Origin: Helianthus annuus
Taxonomy: Eukaryota > Streptophyta > Magnoliopsida > Asterales > Asteraceae
Assembly (NCBI RefSeq): GCF_002127325.2
Contig: NC_035444.2
Span: forward strand, 84,185,675 to 84,249,674
Direction of reading: 5' to 3'
Length of the DNA: 64,000 nt
Shown here: one piece after another, positions 33,508 to 44,315 of the stretch
How the letters are laid out: every line of letters starts with the position of its first letter
How positions within the stretch are numbered: the stretch's first letter is position 1
The notes under the pieces: generated by a model
What the model was told of the DNA's origin: nothing
The model's input: only the letters and a program-made list of their open reading frames with translations
Database searches by the model: none
Position numbers and translations under genes: made by a program

Positions 33508-36333
33508 CTAAATACCAAAACAGGTAAACAATCGACAAACCATTGCAGATTGTTTCTCATCTTTATCCACAACAGTACTCTCATCAACGCCAATTATGCC
33601 ATCCGACACCGAAAGAAGCTTCATACCATTCAGTTTTAACAAATATTTAAACCGATTTTTATCAAAAGCTTTGGTATGTAAATCAGCTTTCTGTTCGTCA
33701 ATGTGGATTTTCTCAATTCGTATCGACTTTTGCTCGAAGCAATCGCGAATAAAGTGATGACGAATCTCTGTATGTTTAGTTTTAGCGTGATGTATTGGAT
33801 TCTTTGTTATATTTATAGCGGCCTCATTATCAACAAACAGAGGTGTGTTAAGAAACTGCAAACCGTAGTCGCGCATCTGTTGCTGTATCCACAAGATCTG
33901 AGAGCAGCAACTGCTAGCAGAAACGTACTCTGCTTCACATGTAGATAACGCCACAGACGTTTGTTTCTTACACTGCCAGGTAACCAATCTAGGTCCAAAG
34001 AACTGGCATCCTGCAGTTGTTGATTTGGTATTGATTTTGCAGCATCCGAAATCCGAATCGGAATACCCTTCGAGCGTAAAGTCGCCTTTTCTAGGATACC
34101 ACAACCCCAAAGTAGGTGTTGCTTTCAAGTAGCGTAATATCCTCTTCACAATAATCATGTGCGAAGCTCTCGGGTTAGATTGATATCTTGCTGCGAGGCA
34201 CGTTGGGTACATGATATCAGGACGTGAAGCAGTTAGATACATCAAAGAACCTATCATGGAACGGTAGAACGTTTCATCAGCCCTGTCTCCGGTGAGATCT
34301 GGGTGAATCCCATGATTTGTTGCAAGTGGGGTAGCAGCTGGAGTAGAACTTGACATTCCAAATTTCTCTAGAATATCATGCACGTACTTCGTCTGGTGAA
34401 TGAAAATTCCCTCAGGTAGTTGTTCAACTTGAAGTCCCAGAAAGAATTTCATCTCCCCCATTGATGACATTTCGAATTTTTTCTTCATCACCTGTTCGAA
34501 ATCTTTGCACAATTTCTCATTCGTTGACCCAAAAATTATACCGTCTACATAAATCTGAACTATCAGAAGGTGTCCGTCGACCTCCTTAGTGAAGAGAGTG
34601 GCATCCACATTTCCACGAATGAACTTGTTGGCTAGTAGGTGTTGAGACAAAGTCTCGTACCAAGCTCTCGGGGCCTGGTGTAAACCATACAGCGATTTGT
34701 CCAATAGGTAGACCTTGTTTTTGTGGATTGGGTCAGTATAGCCCGGCGGCTGACCGACATAAACCTCCTCTTTGACCTTCCCATAAAGAAACGCCGATTT
34801 TACATCCAACTGATAAACTTTGAAGTTCTTCCAAGACGCAAATGCAAGGAAAATTCTGATTGCTTCTAGTCGTGCCACAGGAGCATAGACTTCAGTAAAA
34901 TCAATCCCTTCCTTTTGACTAAAGCCCTGAACAACGAGTCGAGCTTTGTTCCTTACAACAACCCCTCTGTCATCTCTCTTACACTTGAATACCCATTTTG
35001 TATTGATTTTCCTTTGACCATCCGGTAAATCCACTAACTTCCACACTCCCAACTTTTCAAACTGACTCAACTCTTCTTGCATTGCAATGACCCAAGAGTC
35101 TTCAGTAAGCGCCTCTTTATACGTTCTCGGTTTGATCTGCGAGATAAAACAACTTAATGAAAATTCAGTTTGTAAAGGTGCTACTGTAGAATAAAAACAT
35201 GTTAAGCCCGGGTCTATTTGACGTCTCGTGCGAACGCCTGAATGCAATTCTCCTATGATCAACTCCTCTGGATGATAAGAAAAAGTTCGCGGCATCACTT
35301 CGCTTGGAACATCCACATCACCTTCCAGATTAGTAACATTTTGATTTGCACTTTGTTCACCAATTTGGTTTATTTGACTTGAATCCTGAATCTGCTCCCC
35401 CTCAGAATCTGAATCTCCATGATCAAAGATCGGCGTGTTCTCTGATTCTTGGTTATCATTCTGATCTGACTGATTATCTTGAGCAACTTCATTCTGTTGG
35501 ACATCATCGTGTTCACCAGCATTACTCGGACCTGCTTCATCATCATTTGAAGTTTCCCGTGGTCGTCTTGAATACTCAGCTGGGAACCTTTGCTGTGACT
35601 CGTACTCACGCAAAATATCCAATTCATCAAAGAAATCTTCTTCTTCTTCTTCTTCCATCATGTCAAATGATTCCCACAACTTGTCATAATGATATCGCCA
35701 TGAATCTCCTGGACTTTGTGGCGGCATAGTATAACCTTGACATTCAACATTTGCAGCTTCAATAATTCGCTTCTCACTTGGAACGAAGACACGGCGCGTA
35801 GGACATGAATATCCAACAAAGATACCCTCAATGCACTTCGGACCAAACTTTCCATAAGGCTCTATAACTGTACAGGGTGACCCGAACGGTTCTAGATACT
35901 TCAAATTCGGTTTGCAATTATTGATCAGCTCAAAGAATGTTTTGTTGAACTTCTTGACAGTGAGAACCCTGTTGAGCGTATAGCATGCGGCAGAAACAGC
36001 TTCAGCCCAAAAATTAATCGGTAACTTTGAATCTACGAGCATCGTTCTAGCCGTCTCAATTAGTGTCCGTTTTTTGCGTTCTGCGACTCCATTCTGCTGC
36101 GGAGTGTACGGAGCACTAAACTCATGTAATATACCTCTTTCATCACAAAATTCTTCCATTCTGCTGTTCTTGAATTCAGTACCATTATCACTTCGAATTC
36201 TTTTGATACGCCTCTGGTATAGATTCTCAATCTTCTTGAACAACGCCATTAAACTACCAAACGTTTCATCTTTCGTCTTCAAGAAAGAAACCCACGAAAA
36301 TCTGGAATAATCATCAGTAACCACAAGACAATA
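33508..36333 (-). pseudogene. pol: Pol of element B, downstream part: integrase core, RT, RNase H
   Basis: A 938-codon open frame. The integrase core begins [13 protein letters not shown], with RSDNGTEF and [10 protein letters not shown] supplying the other acidic residues. The reverse transcriptase follows ([37 protein letters not shown]). Its catalytic box reads YVDG at the place of YVDD, so the second aspartate is lost. RNase H follows ([47 protein letters not shown]). The motif set fits the Sirevirus branch of Ty1/copia. TAG at 33508-33510 runs into a GGGGGAG polypurine motif. The gene is split from its N-terminal part by element E. Confidence 0.9.
36329..36333. repeat. Left target-site duplication of element E (CAATA)
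   Basis: CAATA lies before the LTR start TGTAGG and recurs at 43542-43546 after the other LTR. Confidence 0.95.
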
Positions 36334-36795
36334 TGTAGGATCGTTTGTTGACCTGTTTGAGTCGTTCAGAGAAGTTCGTATCCGAATTAAGAGGCGGAAA
36401 CTAATAATTCGGTGCTATTCACGCTGTATTCACTTTAATATTGCTGTTGTATTGATTTCTTGCAAGTTTACACGATCAGACAACACTTCAGCAGAGTACC
36501 GGAACAATACACCTCTAATTCTATGCTTGGATCGCCCCTACTATATATAGACTAGCTGGGCCGCTCATACGACAAGTCCGTATGAGCGGTTCTACATAAA
36601 GCCATATAAGCGGTCCACCTATATTACCCTATGAGCGATCCATGACTGATATTGACACAAAGGCGATCCTAGAACTATGTACACATAAGCGATCCATATA
36701 CACATAACCTATTCTAGGATTCCGTGCCATGTCCGATCTATTCAATCTTCAAGACTTGATGGAAGACGTAGTCAGCAGACGTAAGTGCACTAACA
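36334..36795 (-). repeat. 3' LTR of element E
   Basis: 462 bp. The minus strand reads TGTTAG to CCTACA. The TATA box (CTATATATAG) is at about 36541-36550, and an 11-bp inverted repeat at 36561-36589 lies just upstream of it in the direction of transcription. Confidence 0.94.
36561..36589 (-). promoter_or_regulatory. Inverted repeat next to TATA box, E 3' LTR
   Basis: CCGCTCATACG and CGTATGAGCGG are perfect complements separated by 7 nt. Its arms contain the GAGCGG word repeated in E's leader. The copy in the other LTR is at 43307-43335. Confidence 0.7.
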
Positions 36796-38716
36796 AACTC
36801 CCCCTTGGATGTTGACGGAGTCTTCATAAATCTTCATAGATCATTCCAGTCTGCATTTGCACATGTCTATCTACTGTCTTCATCAGTCGACAATCTGCTT
36901 TTCAAATATCTGTCATTTCAAGAATCCTCGTTCTCTATCTTCATCATCATCAAACTCTTCTATTTTGAATGTTGACTCGGTGTCTTCAGACTCCCCCTCT
37001 CACATAGCTGGGATCGTAGTCTGGAATTCAAACTTTCACTGGTTCTGAGATTGTTCCATCAAGTTCAAGATTGTAATCTGGCTCCATTCTCTCTTAGGAT
37101 CAATACCTGACTCAAGTCCTGCACAATCTCTACCCAACCATAAATTTCTACAAAGATTAAACTTTTCAACAATTTAGAAACTATGTTGAACAAATACAGT
37201 AATAATTTTGTATTCAAGAATATTACTGGTTCTTATCAAAACAACTTTACCAACCATACACAACACTCCCCCAAACCAGTTCTTCAGGTTTAGCACTTTG
37301 AATTTCGAAAATCAGCATCTCAACACCAGTTGTCGAAAATATTTTTGATTTTTCAAAATTTATGCTAAAACACTCTGAAACTATTTTTGGATTTTTGAAT
37401 AAAAATAAACGCAGAAATGAAATATTTACAAACAATATTTTTGTGAGTTTGTGCAAGAGAATCATATCAGTTTTGAAGCATATCACAAACACCGATAAGC
37501 TTGATTACATGATAATTTCTAAACAATTTACCTAGATTGTCAGTATGTTTGTCCACTTAAATTTTCAACACAAATTTCAATCGATTCGAGATACGATATT
37601 AATGTTTTAAAGATTTAAACTTAATTGTGTATCACTCCACTTGAATATACTCCCGTATCCAGATCCCAAATATTCAGTCTTACAGGTGAGTATACCACAG
37701 ATGATATCTGTAAAGGGGTAATGTGCGAGGGCCGTGAGAGCTCAGGTCGATACTTCCGTATACGCAGAGAGATGACGGCTTCGACTTTTGGTGGGTCCCC
37801 TTTAGAGGATCTTTTGTTACAACAACAAAGATTACCAATTTTATTGTTTAATCAGTTTGCTGAGGGCGGCGCTTATGTTTCAAAGCTTTTTGCAGAAAGT
37901 ATTATTCGGGGACTAGGTCAGTATTTCCATACAGCAGAAGTCCCGGGATAATACCCCAGATATCACTGAGTATAAAGACCTAGTATCTCAGAATACGGGA
38001 CCTTTCAAACAAGATTTCGGGGGTTACCTATATATCCAAGAATAGTTAGCCACGAATTAAGTAAGTTTGATTTAGGTTTATATCTCGTTTCAATTTACTA
38101 AATGTGCGAAAATCTACTGACACATCCACAGTAAGATTGTTTATCACATTTTGACTTTACAATTCTTTAGCGTGTTGTGATAGTCCACTGATGTACTATC
38201 ATTTCCTCTTTTTCGCAACAAAACTCATTTTTCAATTTTATCATGTTTTTGAGTTTTTCAAATTTTCTGATGTTTTTGGATTTTCTAAAAATTCTTACTC
38301 CCCCTAAAATTCAAATACATCTAAAGAAAATTGAAAACAAACTGTACAAAACATGACAACTGATATCGAAACGCTTCAATTCTCCATCCGTTTGGCTTAA
38401 ACAATCAGAACTCCCCCTCACAACAAACTATTTTCCCATAATGATTTCAAAACACTTAAGTTTGTTTTAATCAGAATGGTTTTTCTGGAAAATAAGTTTC
38501 GTTGTATTTACTTTTTGTAAAAATGGGGTTCAAATCATCACTTTATTTACCAAATTCTTGAATGATCATTAAATCAAGTCCAATTCAATGACCTTGATTT
38601 AACCACTTGTAAGATTTACACCAATCACTACCATACAACCACTTGTAGATTTAGCAATTAAGCTTATCAATCCTGTTTTTCAACCAATTACCATCTTTTG
38701 GTTGAATTCTCAAGGT
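36796..38716 (-). other. 3' non-coding region of element E
   Basis: It holds several GGGGGAG-type polypurine motifs on the minus strand (about 36796-36805, 36990-37000, 37264-37272, 38296-38305, 38409-38419); the first adjoins the LTR and is the likely plus-strand primer. It also holds the conserved block at 37642-38052. No credible gene. Confidence 0.78.
37642..38052 (-). other. Conserved non-coding block, copy in element E
   Basis: 411 nt, colinear with the blocks in A and B. By eye it is closer to the B copy than to the A copy. Confidence 0.75.
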
Positions 38717-38757
38717 GCCAATTCCTACTCCTCGCTTACAAACCTGGGAGTTCCGGC
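38717..38757 (-). ncRNA. Post-gag stem-loop, copy E2
   Basis: Outer stem GCCG with TGGC (one G-U pair), inner stem ACTCC with GGAGT, 5' GA and 3' AGGAAT. Both arms of the inner stem differ from the other copies yet pair perfectly. It lies 37 nt downstream of E1. Confidence 0.58.
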
Positions 38758-38794
38758 AAGTCCTGCAACTTTTCACGCACAAATTTAGAAAGAT

Positions 38795-38834
38795 GCCGAT
38801 TCATGATCCACAATACCATCTTGGGATCTCCGGC
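38795..38834 (-). ncRNA. Post-gag stem-loop, copy E1
   Basis: It begins 11 nt after the gag stop. The outer stem is GCCG/CGGC and the inner stem GATCC/GGATC, with 3' bulge ATGAAT followed by ATCTTT. Confidence 0.6.
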
Positions 38835-38845
38835 AAGTCAGGTTT

Positions 38846-41800
38846 TCATTCTTGAAAAAATATATCCACCCAAGCCTGACCTTCCTTGGGTGTAACCTCA
38901 TCATTTTCATTGTTTCTTTCAACCGACCTGTAAACCCATCCTTTGGAAGCATAAAAATCTCTAATGCTCTGGGCCTTACCACTGATCATTTTTCCAAAGA
39001 TGCGTTTTACATTTCCATTGAAAGTTTTTTCAACATCAATTTTCTCCTTGTCAGAATAAAACTGATTTGAAATATCAACTTTTCCGATTTTAGATTTATA
39101 ATTTTTAGCACTTAGTGGCGGAAAATTCACATCATCCACTTTCTGTACTTTCTTTTCAATCTTTTTCTCAACACGTGACTCCTCTGATTTTATGGAATTA
39201 GATTCATCACCAGACTTGTTACCTGAACCTTTTACAACCCATTTCTGATTTGTAGCATTGTCTATTCTTTTAGAAGCACTCTTTGAAGATTCTCCTTTTT
39301 CATAAGTCGAATTCTCAAAGCCTGTGAACTTCCGGGTTGATAGTTCAGTCTTCTCAACAACTTTTTCTTTCATTTTTCTTGAGACTTCTTGTTTTGGTCG
39401 AAATGTCTTTGGACAATCTTTCGCAACATGACCCATAGCTTTACACTTAAAACAAGATCTCTTTTCAACCTTCTTCGGATCCTTCTTCTTCATATCCTCT
39501 TGCTTCTTAGCAAGGAATTCTTGATTTGTCTGATTTCTGAATGATTTTTCTTTTTCAGCTTCTGTAGTTTTTCCTGCAACAAACATTGTTTTTGGTTTAT
39601 AAACTTTTTCATTTTTATAGTTTTTCTGTGGAGCAAAACCAAGACCTTTCTTTTTGTAATTACGATCATGGTTTGGTTTCTTTTGGAAACTATAACCACA
39701 ATTGTAACCCATTTTCTTGTTGATTCTTTGTTGATCTCTTGAAGTGTATTGTTTAGATTTTCCATTAAGATTAAAATCTTTTATTTCAAAAATATTAATT
39801 TCTGTAATTTTGAAAACCTTTTGAATCATTTCAAGTCTGACACTTCTTATTGGAAAACTTTCATCTGAATATAATTTGTCAGAATCTTTCAAAGTATATG
39901 CCACTTTGACTGATTCATCATTCAAATTAGATTTCGAAAGTAAAAATTCTTTATCATAAACCCGTTTGTCCTTTTTGACTGTTGGCTTTGACGCACTGGA
40001 CCCAGACTTTGACTCGGGTTTTGATTCCTCAGTGTCATCTGTGTCTAACACCTGATCGACCATACTTTTTATCAACTTTGACTCATGATCAGTGTCGGAT
40101 GACGTATATGTGACATCAATACTTTCTGGTAAGTTATCCGACGACCCAGACTCCCATTTCAAATTGATTGCTTGATTGACTCTTTCTGAATTTGGATTTC
40201 GAGGTGAATATCCATTTTCGACCGGGGGCGGACATCGGTTATAGGATACACTCGGTTTCTTACCAGAAGTCTTCAATTTTTCTTCATCTTTTGTCACGGA
40301 TTTTTCTTTTTCAAATATGTTCACTTCTTCAAAAGTTTTCAAATCTTTCACGACTGGATAAATCCTGTCAACAACAAAAGTAGAACATGAGTAACTGTCT
40401 AATAATTTCTTAACTTTCTCAGTTTCTATCTTTTGTGTTGCCAACTCAAGCTCGAGATCTGCACATTTCTTTATGTTATAGTTTGCCGTATCAAGCTGTC
40501 TCAGATAAGCTATCTTCAAAGTATTCATCGCTTCAGCTTGTTCACCATCAGAATCAGTATATTTGTTGATTTCTCTGTTCATAGTATCATACGATTCTTT
40601 CAGCTTGTGAATGTTGTGCAACAGCTCGTTGTTCTGCTTAATCAGCGAATCACAATTCATGCACTTTTCTTGGACCATGACCGGTTCAGCATCCACTTTA
40701 ATCTCAAATTCAGGAACCTCTTTGGCTGTCCTGCTTGAATTTAAAAAATGAGCTCTTCTCAATTTCTCAGCTTTCGCTTCTTCCTTTAATCTCTCTTCCT
40801 CTTCAGCCTCCTCTATGATCTTTCTTCGTCTTTCTTCAGCAGCTTCCATGACTTTTCTGCATCTTTCTGCACATTTCAAATCATACGCATTAGCAAAGAA
40901 AGCATGAGAAGTGTTTTTAGACATCTCTTTGGCCATAAGATTTTGATCTGGACAAAAATCATCCCAGGTAAAACCTTCAACCATCTTTTCATCATCTTGT
41001 TCAGCTAGACACACTTTGCTATCTTTTGGAAGATACTTTTCCCAGGTAAAATTATCATATTTTCCCTGACTAACAACACATGCTCTTTTATCAGCCACAT
41101 CTCTTCCATGAGCTGTTTGTGCCTGATGCTGCTGTGCTGGTTGAGTGATTTGATGATAAATGGCCTTCTTGTGATAATCATTGTTTCCGAAAGGATTCTG
41201 GGCACCGGTAGCTTCACGGTTTTTACATTCCCTCTTGAAATGCCCCTTTTCCCTGCAACGAAAACATGTAACTTTAGATTTGTCAAAACCTAAAGCTGAA
41301 ACATTTGCATCACGAAAATCATCACGGCCGGTAATTTGTTTAAACTTTTCAGCGCGTCTCATCACACTCGCCATACACCATTTTATATCCATTAATTCCA
41401 TTTCTTCAGCATCAATTTGATCGTAATCCTCTTTTGTGAGCATTGGATTTCCGATCTTTCCTGCAACAAAACAACTATAAGATTCTAAAATCATCCCTAA
41501 CAAAGACATCTGATTTTTAGCAATATCTTCAGTGTAGTCTTGATCATTTTCAAGGCTTAACACAATGTTACACTGAAGTTTTCTACCATTCTTTGTTACA
41601 GAGATGTTAGGATCAAAAGATGAAAATCTTGTGCTGTTGCTTGATCCTTGAGATGTCTTCTTTTCAACAGAATCTTTAACACTGTAAGCAGTTTCGATCT
41701 TAGGAGAGAACTTTGTTGAATCAGTAACACCATGCTTGTAGTACAGACTGATATCCTGCTCTCCATCGTAGTTCTTCATCCTAGCGATCTTTCTCTGCTC

Positions 41801-42481
41801 CATCTCTTGAGCTTCCAAATGTTTGATAAAATCTCCCAAAGTCATAGTTTTGTAATCTTTTCTGTTAGATCTCAGCATCATCAGAAATGTTCCCCATGTT
41901 TCGTATGGAAGCGCATCTGCAAGTTTTTCAATTAACTCATCAGTATCTTTTTTAATACCTAATTTTGTCATATTTCTCACCAAGTTACAATATCTATCAA
42001 TAATCTGCTTGGTGTTTTCAGACTTTAAACCACGAAACAAATCAAATTCTTTCTTCATGAGAGATTTTTTATTCTTAAGCATATCATCACTTCCAATAAA
42101 TTTTGCTTCCAACTCTGTCCAAATTGAATATGCAGTTCCATCGTGTTGAAGCAGAATCAAGATATCCTCTTTTATAGCTTGCTGAAGCAGACTCACCATG
42201 AGTTTTTCATCCCGATATTTCTTTTTATCATCTGAACTCATTTCTCGAAGTGTTTGCTGCACACCATTTTTAACTGGTCTAACATATGGTTCTTCAGTAT
42301 GTTCCCATGCATCAAGATGATAAGCTTCAACCCAATTTCCGAATCGTTCCGACCACACATTGTAATCATCAATATCCATGAGTTTCGGTGGCTTCTGAGA
42401 CGTTCTGGTTTCATTTTCTATCAAAGCACTCTGAGTAATCGAAGTCGGGGTGGCAAAAGCGTTATAAAATTCCGTATCCAT
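38846..42481 (-). CDS. gag: Intact 1,211-residue Gag of element E
   Basis: Open from ATG (42481) to TGA (38846-38848). The UBN2-type Gag core covers about residues 30-250 (DDYNVWSERFGNWVEAYHL, LLQHDGTAYSIW, RYCNLVRNM). Knuckle 1 is at residues 406-419 (CFRCREKGHFKREC, 41225-41266). An E/K-rich helix follows (about 555-590), then CMNC and a coiled coil (about 620-720), YNRCPPP (about 760), an acidic serine-rich stretch, a basic aromatic stretch, and knuckle 2 at residue 1010 onward (CFKCKAMGHVAKDC, 39413-39454). The C-terminus reads EAWVDIFFQE. The role is particle assembly and RNA packaging. It is far longer than typical copia Gags; coiled-coil Gags are known in Sireviruses. It is the best-preserved copia gag closed within the window. 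Confidence 0.93.
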   Translation of the reverse strand: MDTEFYNAFATPTSITQSALIENETRTSQKPPKLMDIDDYNVWSERFGNWVEAYHLDAWEHTEEPYVRPVKNGVQQTLREMSSDDKKKYRDEKLMVSLLQQAIKEDILILLQHDGTAYSIWTELEAKFIGSDDMLKNKKSLMKKEFDLFRGLKSENTKQIIDRYCNLVRNMTKLGIKKDTDELIEKLADALPYETWGTFLMMLRSNRKDYKTMTLGDFIKHLEAQEMEQRKIARMKNYDGEQDISLYYKHGVTDSTKFSPKIETAYSVKDSVEKKTSQGSSNSTRFSSFDPNISVTKNGRKLQCNIVLSLENDQDYTEDIAKNQMSLLGMILESYSCFVAGKIGNPMLTKEDYDQIDAEEMELMDIKWCMASVMRRAEKFKQITGRDDFRDANVSALGFDKSKVTCFRCREKGHFKRECKNREATGAQNPFGNNDYHKKAIYHQITQPAQQHQAQTAHGRDVADKRACVVSQGKYDNFTWEKYLPKDSKVCLAEQDDEKMVEGFTWDDFCPDQNLMAKEMSKNTSHAFFANAYDLKCAERCRKVMEAAEERRRKIIEEAEEEERLKEEAKAEKLRRAHFLNSSRTAKEVPEFEIKVDAEPVMVQEKCMNCDSLIKQNNELLHNIHKLKESYDTMNREINKYTDSDGEQAEAMNTLKIAYLRQLDTANYNIKKCADLELELATQKIETEKVKKLLDSYSCSTFVVDRIYPVVKDLKTFEEVNIFEKEKSVTKDEEKLKTSGKKPSVSYNRCPPPVENGYSPRNPNSERVNQAINLKWESGSSDNLPESIDVTYTSSDTDHESKLIKSMVDQVLDTDDTEESKPESKSGSSASKPTVKKDKRVYDKEFLLSKSNLNDESVKVAYTLKDSDKLYSDESFPIRSVRLEMIQKVFKITEINIFEIKDFNLNGKSKQYTSRDQQRINKKMGYNCGYSFQKKPNHDRNYKKKGLGFAPQKNYKNEKVYKPKTMFVAGKTTEAEKEKSFRNQTNQEFLAKKQEDMKKKDPKKVEKRSCFKCKAMGHVAKDCPKTFRPKQEVSRKMKEKVVEKTELSTRKFTGFENSTYEKGESSKSASKRIDNATNQKWVVKGSGNKSGDESNSIKSEESRVEKKIEKKVQKVDDVNFPPLSAKNYKSKIGKVDISNQFYSDKEKIDVEKTFNGNVKRIFGKMISGKAQSIRDFYASKGWVYRSVERNNENDEVTPKEGQAWVDIFFQE

Positions 42482-43063
42482 CTTTCAAATTGTTTAAAAG
42501 TTCTCAATAATTTTCAAATTTTATCAATCAGTTCACAACAACGGTCCAATGAAATAACTAAATGACCAAATAAGCGGTTCAAACTAATCCAGATGAGCGG
42601 TCCAGACAGTTAATCGTTCGAGCGGTCCAACAATGTCACTAAAAGCGATCCAAAAGCTTGTTCGTTCGAGCGGTTCACACAATATCTGTTCGAGCGGTTC
42701 AACTGTTTTAGTTCGAGCGGTCCAACTGTTACGAGCGGTCCAGAAAAACTGTCAAATGAGCGATCCAAGATTATATTTTCGAGCGATCCAACTGAAAACT
42801 GTTCCTTGGAGCGGTCCTGGCACGTAATTTGGAGCGGCCCAGAAGCTGATGTCACCTTTTGAGCGATCCTGAATGAACAAATCACCTAAAATCTTGATTT
42901 CTACTTTGATTTTAGTTCTGAAAACTTCAAGGATTTGTTAATTCATGTTTCCGAGTGCACTGTGTGATTTTGAGCTTGTTTTACTGTGAAAAATTTTGAA
43001 AAAGTGAAGAAAGTGTAGAAAATCAGAAGAATAGCAGCTATAATGGCAAGAACTCCTCCTCCT
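42482..43063 (-). other. Leader of element E with repeated GAGCGGTCC word
   Basis: Between about 42569 and 42870 (plus-strand reading) the word (G/A)AGCG(G/A)(T/C)CC or its TTC form occurs about 13 times. The same word recurs in the LTR. No ORF of interest; small frames here are shadows. Confidence 0.8.
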
Positions 43064-43077
43064 GAGCTCTGATACCA
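43064..43077 (-). other. Primer-binding site of element E
   Basis: The minus strand reads TGGTATCAGAGCTC two bases inside the 5' LTR, complementary to initiator Met-tRNA. Confidence 0.92.
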
Positions 43078-43079
43078 CT

Positions 43080-43541
43080 TGTAGGATCGTTTGTTGACCT
43101 GTTTGAGTCGTTCAGAGAAGTTCGTATCCGAATTAAGAGGCGGAAACTAATAATTCGGTGCTATTCACGCTGTATTCACTTTAATATTGTTGTTGTATTG
43201 ATTTCTTGCAAGTTTACACGATCAGACAGCACTTCGGCAGAGTACCGGAACAATACACCTCTAATTCTATGCTTGGATCGCCCCTACTATATATAGACTA
43301 GCTGGGCCGCTCATACGACAAGTCCGTATGAGCGGTTCTACATAAAGCCATATAAGCGGTCCACCTATATTACCCTATGAGCGATCCATGACTGATATTG
43401 ACACAAAGGCGATCCTAGAACTATGTACACATAAGCGATCCATATACACATAACCTATTCTAGGATTCCGTGCCATGTCCGATCTATTCAATCTTCAAGA
43501 CTTGATGGAAGACGTAGTCAGCAGACGTAGGTGCACTAACA
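43080..43541 (-). repeat. 5' LTR of element E
   Basis: 462 bp, paired with 36334-36795. The TATA box lies on the minus strand at about 43286-43296, and the inverted repeat at 43307-43335 lies just upstream of it. Confidence 0.94.
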
Positions 43542-43546
43542 CAATA
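43542..43546. repeat. Right target-site duplication of element E (CAATA)
   Basis: It matches 36329-36333. Ignoring E and one copy of CAATA, B's integrase frame continues without a break in the DKYC/VVTDDYS region. Confidence 0.95.
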
Positions 43547-44268
43547 TTTATCTCCTGTAATGCTCTTGACATTCAGCGGACCAAACAAATCCATATGAAG
43601 TCTCTCCAGGGGTCTTGAGACTGAATTGACTTGCTTTGTAGGGTGTGAATTTTTCTTCTGATTGCCTTTAACACAACTAATGCACTCCCCTTCCAAATGA
43701 AAACCTTTGACATGAACTCCTGTAACCAAATCATTATGCACCAAATGATTCATTTTTCTAAGATGTATATGCCCCATCTTCCGGTGCCACAATCTTGATT
43801 CTTTCTCAGTTGCTCTGGACACGAAACAATGAGCCTGACCCGTGGTTGTAGTAGCTACACTCATATCCAACACGTACAGATCATTAACTCTTGGTGCCCT
43901 CATGATAATCCATTCCTCAGGGATAACAAATCCTGGTTTCAAGATCAAACATTCTTTATCAGTGAAGTGAGTGGTATACATCCTATCACAGATCTGCGAG
44001 ATACTCAACATATGTTCTCCAGCTCAGCAATGTAGTTAACTCTCTCAAATGTCATAATCCTGTTAGATAACGTTCCTTCACCAATAATCCTTCCTCCTTG
44101 ATTACCCGCAAAACCTACGTATGCTCCATTTATGTTTTTTACATCATACAGCAACGCGGTCTTCCCTGTCATATGTCTTGAAGCTCCACTATCCATGATC
44201 CATCTGGATACAAGTTTTGGAAGATCCTGCACATAACAAACTTTGACTTAACCAACTTCAATAAAGAT
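43547..44268 (-). pseudogene. pol: Pol of element B, upstream part: protease and GAG-pre-integrase
   Basis: The frame 44005-44232 has the aspartic protease site WIMDSGASRHMTG and NQGGRIIGEGT. A frame break at about 44005-44011 separates it from the next frame, which carries SISQICDRMY, the HHCC zinc region (LWHRKMGHIHLRKMNHL, then CISCVKG) and LHMDLFGPL before E interrupts it at DKYC. The protease frame is offset by -1 from the gag frame, and a TAA in the protease frame lies between the stem-loop and the protease start. Pol is thus not simply fused to Gag in this copy. Confidence 0.88.
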
Positions 44269-44303
44269 GCCGATTCATGCTTCGCGACCAAGGAAGCTCC
44301 GGC
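44269..44303 (-). ncRNA. Post-gag stem-loop, element B
   Basis: Outer stem GCCG/CGGC, inner stem GCTTC/GAAGC (perfect, and different from the GATCC/GGATC of A1 and E1), 5' GA and 3' ATGAAT, followed by ATCTTT. It begins 12 nt after the likely natural gag stop (TAA, 44316-44318) and lies between gag and pol. Confidence 0.6.
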
Positions 44304-44315
44304 AATTCAAACTGC

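Larger units (their letters stand above)
36334..43541 (-). mobile_element. Element E: young, intact Gag-only Sirevirus-like retrotransposon
   Basis: 7.2 kb, minus strand: 5' LTR 43080-43541, primer-binding site, leader, one 1,211-codon gag, two stem-loops, 3' non-coding region and 3' LTR 36334-36795, with CAATA duplications. Both LTRs are 462 bp and differ at four sites, all transitions. No protease, integrase or polymerase is encoded. The open gag, paired LTRs and target duplications suggest recent transposition with pol proteins supplied by another element, plausibly a relative of B. Confidence 0.94.
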
